Below are positions 55,913 through 64,000 of a stretch of DNA of 64,000 nucleotides, in pieces; positions within the stretch are counted from its first letter, which is position 1, and every line of letters begins with the position of its first letter. A model generated the notes under the pieces. It saw only the letters and a list, made by a program, of their open reading frames with translations, was not told where the DNA came from and did not search any database. Source of the DNA: Syngnathus acus. Lineage: Eukaryota; Chordata; Actinopteri; Syngnathiformes; Syngnathidae. The stretch spans positions 8,653,412 through 8,717,411 of the forward strand of contig NC_051102.1 of the NCBI RefSeq assembly GCF_901709675.1, in the 5' to 3' direction. The translations under genes and the position numbers were made by a program.

Positions 55913-58108
55913 ATGCTGCTTCAGCGTCGAGCTATTGTGTCATTCGGCCTCCGCTTGTATTGCAGTCATGCGACCAGCGGACCTTTGGCGGAAAAGACGA
56001 GCTCCAGCTCAGGTAGCAGGAAGCCACTTTGTGGGAGAGAGAGTTTTTGTTGTGATATTTCATTATTCATAAAAGTAACACACTATAAAAGTCATACAAT
56101 GTTGTGAATTTTATTTATTTATGTGTGCATGTCTGATTCAATTCATTTTAGCATAGTGTCGTTCCAGTGACTGGTTAAGAATAGGAGTAAAATTCCGTCC
56201 TACAGCTGTCATACTTCTTATGCATCCAATATTCAATTTTGGAATTGTTTGCTTGTTTTCTAGACATGTCTGAATTCCGAAAGGTCTTTTCTAAAGCCCA
56301 GCACGTAGCCATCATCACCGGGGCCGGTGTGAGCGCTGAGAGCGGGGTCCCAACATTCCGGGGTGAACATGAGAAATGGAGGAAATGGCAGTCCCAAGTG
56401 TGTGCTTTTTTTTAATTTAAGACAGATATATCTCAGCAACTTTTCATCAAATTTGTTTCGGCACAGACAGCCAGTAAAGTTAGGTTATTTGTTGCATATT
56501 TCACGTGATTGATGTTACGCTTCCCTTTCATTTCCATTGAAGTCAATTGAAACCACTGCCAATCTATCTCTTGGATTTGACAGGACCTGGCTTCCCCGGA
56601 GGCCTTCTCTCGCTACCCATCACGTGTCTGGGAGTTCTACCATCACAGGCGAGAGGTGGCGTTGAGCAAGAAGCCCAACGCTGCGCACCTGGCCATAGCG
56701 GAGTGCGAGGCCCGGCTGAAAAAGCAAGGCCGTCAAGTGGTGGTCATCACGCAGTGCATCGACGACCTGCACCAGCAGGCGGGCTCCAAACACGTGCTTA
56801 GGATTCACGGTGGGTGGACTGAAAAAATGAATTTGCTATCAGTAACTATTAGTTGATAAATTGTGTGTGATGAACCCGTCGTGTCTAAGTGCAGGCAGCC
56901 TGACAGAGACGCGCTGCGTGAGTTGCGGCGATGTGGACGTCAACAGGCGCAGCCCGATATGTGCGGCCCTCAAGAACAAGGGGTACACACAAATGTGTTT
57001 TTATTCTAAAAGCACAACGCGCACTTTGCTCTTCCATGTTCACCATTTTTCTTCTCGTGCAGTTCACCTGACCCAAATGTGCCCGATGCTGACATTCCAG
57101 TGGATAAACTGCCAAGGTGAGTCAAGTGGAGTGTGACAAGTGGCTGCCATCACTGTGGAATTTTTCAATATTGAGAAATAAGGACGTTTTATTGGTTTAT
57201 CAGAATTTTTGAGGTTTTTCCCAATGGCACAATATAATTTGTTCCCCATTTTCAACTTTAGCCTCCCATTTCATGAAGTGTAGTGGGCTCTCAACTTCCT
57301 ACTTACGCAAGGTAACCACTAGAGGGCAGTGATGTTCTAAGGCTGGATTTGCCCTGCAGGTCCAAATGCCTGTTTTCATGTCCAATGTCAAGTGATACAT
57401 ATGGCTACGTACACATTGACAGAACACAGAAAACAACACACCCCAAAACATAAGTTGAAGTCATTTTGGTGACTATTTAAAAAGCCCCAAAAAAGAAAAC
57501 CCACTGTTATTCCACCTTACGCCACAAGCCAGCACAGAAGAAACCGACTTATGGCTCCGACGACTTTGAATTTAATCACCGAAAAGCTTGACTGTGCTTT
57601 TAACAAGGTGTTCCGAAAGCGATTGCAACGGTCTGCTGAGGCCCAACGTTGTGTTTTTCGGAGAGACCTTGGACTCTCACCTCCTGACCAAGGTGGAAAA
57701 AGAACTGGAAATCTGTGATCTTTGTCTGGTGGTAAGTAGTGTGCATGTGAAACACTCGTGTGGTACATTTCACATATTCTAACTTGGGGCTGTCGTTCCC
57801 CCCGCTAGGTGGGTACGTCGTCAATCGTTTACCCGGCGGCCATGTTCGGTCCCCAGGTGGCGTCCAGGGGCGTCCCCGTGGCGGAATTCAACCTACGAGC
57901 AACACCAAAGTCCGAGTACTTCACGTAAGTGGATCGTACAAGAGGATCAAATGATGCGGGAGATGTTGGTGTGACAACATCTTCGCCACCATTTGGCCCT
58001 TGTATCCTAGCTCAGATTGTTTTGGTTTGGCGCAGGTACCACTTCCAGGGTCCGTGTGGAACCACACTGCCAGCAGCTTTGGCGCCACACGAGTCCGAGG
58101 TGGTCTAA
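55913..58108 (+). CDS. sirt5: NAD-dependent protein deacylase sirtuin-5
   Basis: Mitochondrial sirtuin that removes succinyl, malonyl and glutaryl groups from lysines using NAD+. Coding exons: 55913-56012, 56264-56397, 56584-56809, 56895-56982, 57063-57116, 57608-57731, 57809-57924, 58036-58108 (915 nt, 304 aa; human 310). Seen: an Arg-rich, mitochondrial-type N-terminus; [15 protein letters not shown] at 53-67; Tyr97 and Arg100 (human Tyr102 and Arg105, the acyl-carboxylate pocket); catalytic His153 (human His158); zinc Cys161, Cys164, Cys202, Cys207; and [12 protein letters not shown]. Odd: the near-invariant TQNID reads TQCID (Cys136 for human Asn141). Nearby changes are LRIHG for LEIHG and RPNVVFFGE for RPHVVWFGE. 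Exon structure and phases are intact, so this is not a decayed copy, but activity cannot be assumed. ATTAAA poly(A) candidates lie at 58452-58457 and 58851-58856. Confidence 0.93.
57316..57331 (+). promoter_or_regulatory. CTCF-like motif in sirt5 intron
   Basis: CCACTAGAGGGCAGTG is a strong CTCF core match in the intron after sirt5 coding exon 5, in the same orientation as the site at 51500. Confidence 0.5.
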
Positions 58109-61100
58109 AGCGGTGCTGGGGCAAAAGAGGCTTATTTTTTACTCTTGTTCTATTCCAAGTGTTTGCCTTCGAAGCACTTGGATGCATACGACGTAGCGAG
58201 CGCTGCACATCTGTCAATACTTGAATATACCGCTCAATATGGGGAAATGAGATGTAGCCCAACTATATGCAGATTGATTGATGATTGGGGAGAAGGAGTT
58301 GTTACACATGCAGTCATTTGCACTTTGTCTACATTATCCTGTAAAGTGGAACTGCTAATTTGCCCCTATTGGAAATAATGTTTCACTTTCATCAAGCTTT
58401 CTGTTGAGGTGATGTTTTATGTAACCTTCCTAAAATATTTAACATTCACAAATTAAAATCACAGATACAAAATGTCGAGGGATCAAGAAGGTGTTGGCCG
58501 AGGATTGTTATCACACCGTGGTGTTATTTACGTACGTTCTGCTGCTTTACTTTTTGGGGTTGCTGATCTTTGCCGCTTCTATTGTAGATAAATTGTCATC
58601 CGATATGAGGTGCTGGGTAGAATGCAACAAGAGGACATTTCTTGCCTTGACCAAATGTTTGCTTTAAACTTTACAGAGCAATATCAGCTCACGTTACACA
58701 CATTTATTCTCATCGATTATTTTCCGTGCTTTATTCGTACTAACAGGGTAGACAATTGCCAAATTGTCAGTTTATGTTTCACTAAAATTACAATGCACAC
58801 TTTCTAAACATGTACAGTACTGAAAGTCTGTTCATGCGTAGTCAGCCGGTATTAAAAGATTTCATATGCATTTGCTGGTCTTGCATTGTTTATTCTATTT
58901 ATGAATCTCCCCAAACTAAGGTGCATAACCATTTTTAACATCTATTTCGAGTTACTGATAGAGACATCGTGCATGGTGACCGATTTACTCATCTTAGTCA
59001 TTGAATTCAGTGCACATTTATTTAATTCAGATCTGATCGTGACTATTATGACGCCTCGGCCAGTCCCAAAAATGCCCCGTGGCAGCGCCACTGCTGTTTG
59101 GCATGACTTGGCATTCGGCCACTAACGGGAAGTGTCTGGCTGTAAACTGCACGGATGGATGGCTGCACGCATGCGGCGCAACATAGTGTGAGCGTGTGCG
59201 TAGATGACTATTGATCTGTTTTTTTCTGCGTGTGACTGATTTTCATTCTACTGGCAACTGTTTTGTACAGTGCTGCACACATGATTAGGATTTGTCGTTT
59301 TTACTTCAAATGTTGTAGGGCTCCAACTTTCTGTTTATTACGTACTTTTTATAAACGCCAAGAGACGATTGAATATTTTAAAATGTTTTTATTTTCAGAA
59401 TTTTTAATTATTAGTATTTTATCTTTTTAATATATATATATTTTTTTATATTTTTTAAAATATTTAAAAAATTTAGGGCCTTGTAAAAAATATGTGCCAG
59501 TGTACGACTAAAATTTGAGATGCACAAAAAATTAATAGAATAAATATAGCATTAAAAATAACGATAAGCGTTTTAATGAAGAAATCCCACTTTTTGTTTT
59601 CCATTAAATGAAACGAAGCCCCATTTAAAGTGATAGTTGCACCACTTAGCGGGCAACTTTGTGAATTACAACTCAATCAAGCCAACGATGGGATATTTTT
59701 GGTCCCCAATGAGCTTTTTAGCACCTTTCCAAACGACAATATAACACAACCCCTCCCCCAAATTGTAGAGTTCAGTAACGTGTGGTGCTTCTTAATGAGG
59801 GCCATTAAAAAAAACAAAAACACCACACCATGTGCAAGCTGTAAACCCATTGCAGGTATTTTTCTATTTATAGCACATCATAACAACAACACTGAAAGGG
59901 AGACGGGTGTGGAATCCTACGCACACTCCCACAAAGTGCAATCTACTCGCAGTGTCATCTTGCTAACCTTTCCCTGAACTGTGCATGTGTGTGTCGGTGC
60001 ACGTGTGCTTACACAACTCAGCTGCCACGACAAATCCTTAATAGTTAATCCACCCCATCCATTCTCTTCTTATTTTAGGACCTTTGCATTGAAATCTTTA
60101 TTTTGTGACACAAACGATTAGCTGTGTTATTCTGTGAGGTTGTGTTTGCTGTTTTTGATGTCCAAACAGTGGTGTGTATCCGTGGCCCGCCCCATCGCCT
60201 CCCACGCCATGCTGATAGGGAGGGAGTTGTTGTTTGAGCGTGGCGAAGATGGGGGGGGGGGTGGCCCAGGTGCAGGCTAATCTGTTCTCGCTCGCCACTA
60301 ATTAGGATCCAGGCTAGCGGCCACTTTCTTCCATTATCGATCACTGGCCAGAGAAGTATTTGTCTCCCGTATGGAACACAATCACAAGCCCTTCAGAGGC
60401 CTGTTTATCGGAGCTTGTTTATGTCAGTTGGAATTCCGTATTTTCGACGTGAATGATGATGTCATCCACGTGCAAGCACATTTCCTGCAGGACTTATATG
60501 CGAGCGCGGGACGGCATTCCATCTTGTTTGGCCAGCGCCGTACAAGCGGCCGGCGTGACCTTGCCTTGCCGCCCGTGAGCTGTCAAGTAGTCTATCAAAA
60601 GATGAATTACGTCTGAATCGCAGCTTTGGCAGGTAATGCAGGTTGAGGTCGCACAGAACCACGCCGGCCGGGAGCAGAAGGGTAAGATGTGGATCTTTTT
60701 CCTTCCCTAATTTTTTTTTTTCTTCTGTAATTGTGTTTTTGTTTACAGACGTGACAAATGGAGTCGTTCGGTTTCATGCTTAAAGGTGACCTATGCTTCT
60801 TTTCACAATTTAAATAATCCCCATCCATGTTTGTGACAATATTCCCCCAAGGATCAAGCACACTTTATACCCTCGAGTTCTTGACTTGCTGAAATGAGTT
60901 GAAAAGGGTGAAGATGGACGCCGGGCTCCATGCTGCTTAGCCAATGGTGAGCAAGGATTTCATTTCATTCATTCATTTGTGCATTTCATGTGGTTGCATT
61001 TAAATGTAGCCGTCCCCCCCTACTGTACTTTTGTCAGCATATTACGACATGTGTGTAAACCCGCACGGGCTCACTGCACCTTCTCAAGCAGTAGCGGCGA

Positions 61101-63543
61101 GTTAAGTGGCGACTTCCTTCCTAGCACATTTTAATTAAGAATGACTCCAGCTCATTCGCAGTGTGCCGACGTTTCCTCTCAGGGGTCTTTTTCTGGCGGC
61201 TGTTTCATTTGCTGGTGTCGAGTCAAAGTGTCTGCAATTTTCAGGGCACGGGACGCTTGGGCGTGGACACACACACACACGCTCGCACACGCACACTGGT
61301 CTCTCCTGGACCATATTGATTCGGATCAGCTGCTTCCAGAGTCCAATCATGTCGGTTTGAATTAAGGCCTACACACAAATTTCGTGACTGAGGAAAATAA
61401 CAAGGCGATGCTTTCTAAATGGGAGACCGGCAGGAGGAGATGCGAGTGTCTCCTTCTTGCCCTTGGTTTGGCCCTTGGGGGCATCAAACTCCCACGGCAT
61501 CCCCCTCTCGTCTTTTGCGCTCAGGGAGGGGGTGAGGAGGTGTGTGAAACTTAAACCCGAAGCCAGCCAAAGTGCACCGAATAACACTTTTTGATGTCAT
61601 TCACGGGGTCCACCCCCCAAACCTGCTCAGCTTCACATTAGCACATCGGGATCCACCTGTCAATCAAACGCACGCACGAACGTGAATGTCATCTGTCCAA
61701 CGCATTGTGGAGTTTGCATCAAAGACAACGCGGGATGTCTTATGAAACGGGGAAAAAAAAAAAACGGTCGTTAGTGAGATTTGTTTTGGATGGAGGGGGT
61801 GGCACTCCTCCCGCACAGCGGGAATATTGAAACGCCAATGAGGCGATGATGACATCAAAATCAATGCAAGATTAATCACGCAGCGGTCAAGCGGCTAAAA
61901 ATAACAAAGCGTTTTTGTTGCATTTCCATATCACCTTGGTGGCGGCTGACAACGGTGTCCCTGTCAAAACCGCACCATTAGCATAGCGCTAAAAGCCTTG
62001 TCAAATGCTAGCGTCAAGCGTGTTCTCACCATGTTGGCCCTGAAGCAAAATAGATCTGTCTTTTTATACAAAAGTAGTGCTTTGCCACTCGGTGATGTTT
62101 TTCAGCTACTATTCCAGGTTTATTTGGTCAAGCTGCCCATGTCCAAGTGACTAAAAGGCACTCAAGGGTCACATTCAGAATGTCCTTCTTTAAAGTGGAG
62201 TATGTAACAGATTTTTTTAAAGCACACATTAGCAAAACAAATTGTTTGCAATTGAGTTCATTTGAGCCTCACTTTAAACAGACATATTATGGCTGACCAA
62301 AATGTTTTTATTCCAAGTAAAGGTTCTGCTTAGAGAAAACCATCTGAAAGGTGTGACTAATTTTCACTTTGACATTGCAGACTATTTTTAGATGTTTTTT
62401 TTTTCTTTTCACTCCTGTCTGTTTCTCTTTTCTGTGTTCCCATCGGTACAGCAGAGTTGGACCCGTGTGAGTGGAGGAGAGTGAAATAGAGGGGGGGCAA
62501 CAGAAGGCACAAGTGTCCTTGGAACCGGGCTGGACTTGTGCACGGAGCATCCATCTGTCAACTTTGTTGCTCCCTCTGTCTGTGCCTGCCTGGTGACTAA
62601 TCTTGTGCTAATGAATGAAACAAGAGCCCATGATTCTGGTCCTGCCAAAGCAGAAATGATCTCGTTCCGTACACGGATGCGCGTAGCCCTCAAACGTGCT
62701 GCTCTTAACCTGACACTTGAGAACATATTTATAGTTTTCATATATATCACCATTTTGTTCATGTTTTGGACTTTTTATCCCCTCTAAGGTCAGCAAATGC
62801 CAGTTTATCATGGGGGATTTGTTCCAGAGTGGTTTTTGCCGATTATTCCCATTATGATCACTCAAGGGTTTCATTGATTTTTATTTGTTGTGAATTTTTT
62901 TTTTATCCTTTGAGCCAAAAGTCATTTACTACAGATGACACTTTTACAGTCAATATACTCAGCCCGTGATGTTCACTATAAAGCTTGATCCTTTCGAATG
63001 TAATGTAAATTGACAGTCGAATTGAAAAAAAACATGATTAATAATAATATGATTGAAAATTCAATAATTTATTAAGAATCAGTATTACTAGCCAAACTAA
63101 AGGTCCCCGGATTATGTTTGCTTGGTGACTCTTTGGTCCCACGACTTTTCTTTCCCCACTTATGTTCATGCATGATGGATGCGAGCAGGAAACGATCATG
63201 TTGAGCAGATGCGACCGTTCTAATCGTGGAAAAAGGCGTGTAGGTGGCAGACAAGGGAGTGAGAGAAAGCTAGGGACGCTGCGTGGACAGTCCCATTATT
63301 ATCATCTTGAGACTTATCGTCGGCCTCGCACTGCGCACGCGTGATCCCAGCTGAGCCTGAGCTCCGCCAAGAGCCGCTAAGTTGCGAGGGGACGTCGTTC
63401 CGTCTTCTTTTCTTTTGCCTGTGTGATTTGTACATTTGTCTCGGTGTAAAGAGATGACGCTGCTCCTAGTGCCTTGTTGTGGGTAAAGTGCGCTTAGCCC
63501 CCCCCCCCAAAAAAAAAATCCAGCTGACTACATCTTCAGTTTA
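58109..63543. other. Intergenic region between sirt5 and adcy1
   Basis: No exon-like segment was found in 5.4 kb. The first part should be the sirt5 3' UTR. An AT-rich patch lies at about 59370-59475. The last 250 bases are GC-richer and include an NRF1-like CTGCGCACGCG at 63331-63341, consistent with an adcy1 promoter or 5' UTR. The open frames present are short and lack splice or protein signatures. Confidence 0.6.
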
Positions 63544-64000
63544 TGAATGGCCCCGACATGGAGGAAGCGCCGTTTGAGAAAGTCCGAAGCCGGCGGAAGA
63601 GGAGTCCGTGTCCGCCGGGCTTCCCGGTGAGCAGCATCGCCTGCGAGGACGAGTTCGACTGCAAGGAGCTGGAGTCTCTTTTCCAAAACTACAACCTGAA
63701 GCTGGAGCAGACGTCCACGCTCAAGGCGCTCGCTGTGCTCATCGTCATGTCGTCGGCGCTGGCCGGCGGGGAGCTCCTGGGCGGCCCCGGCCACCTCACC
63801 ATCTCCAAGGGCTCGCACCCGGTGCACTGCGTCGTCTTCACGTCGCTCTTCATCGTCACCAACGTCAAGTACCTGCAGGTGACCCAGTTGCAGCAGATCG
63901 TCAACCTCAGCCTGCTCTTCGGCTTCACCTTCGCCTTCCTCTGCTGTCCCTTCTCGCTGGGCGCCGCGGGCTCCGAGACACACACGTCGCCCGACCAGGG
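63544..64000 (+). CDS. adcy1: Adenylate cyclase type 1, first coding exon (cut by window end)
   Basis: Ca2+/calmodulin-stimulated membrane adenylyl cyclase that makes cAMP from ATP, mainly in neurons. The frame stays open from 63544 to the window end (152 codons). Seen: a short N-terminus with SRRKRS; EDEFDCKELESLFQNY; then the first transmembrane helices LKALAVLIVMSSALAGGELL and GSHPVHCVVFTSLFIVTNV; a conserved LQVTQLQQIVNLSLLF; and LCCPFSLGAAG. The KGSHPVHC and LCCPF signatures match ADCY1 rather than ADCY3 or ADCY8. An in-frame stop lies six codons before 63544. The ATG at 63559 has a better Kozak context (GACATGG) and may be the real start. The catalytic domains lie beyond the window. Confidence 0.88.

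Noticed and set aside
60371-60616. 81-codon open frame between sirt5 and adcy1
   Set aside because: No recognisable motif, no splice sites and ordinary codon pattern; treated as chance.

Overview
The window reads as nuclear DNA of a bony fish (teleost). It holds intron-split genes with canonical GT-AG boundaries, vertebrate-specific families, many short simple repeats and MITE-like repeats. All the large introns are compact compared with mammals. I cannot name the species; a compact percomorph fits, but that is a guess. All gene models were built by hand from splice sites and reading-phase continuity. The complete models each sum to a multiple of three.

Layout. (1) 1-1326: AT-rich DNA with no supported gene. 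(2) 1327-5269, plus strand: mep1b, meprin A subunit beta, complete in 14 coding exons (721 aa). (3) 6502-33054, minus strand: phlpp1, the PH-domain leucine-rich-repeat protein phosphatase, complete in 17 coding exons (1746 aa), with a 14.3 kb first intron. mep1b and phlpp1 converge tail to tail. (4) 35856-54170, minus strand: phactr1, phosphatase and actin regulator 1, with two alternative coding first exons (54062-54170 and 48990-49293) that splice to the same acceptor in the same phase. (5) 55913-58108, plus strand: sirt5, complete in 8 coding exons (304 aa), head to head with the distal phactr1 promoter. (6) 58109-63543: intergenic. (7) 63544-64000, plus strand: first coding exon of adcy1, adenylate cyclase type 1, cut by the window edge.

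The genes do not form a pathway. Two are linked by theme only: phlpp1 is a Ser/Thr phosphatase and phactr1 binds protein phosphatase 1 and G-actin. I found no prokaryotic-style system, CRISPR array, integrated virus or obvious novel multi-gene system. The most notable points are a replaced catalytic-motif Asn in sirt5, the alternative phactr1 N-termini, inverted tetranucleotide arrays around phactr1 exon 1a, several strong hairpins, and a pair of TA-flanked MITEs inside phactr1 introns.
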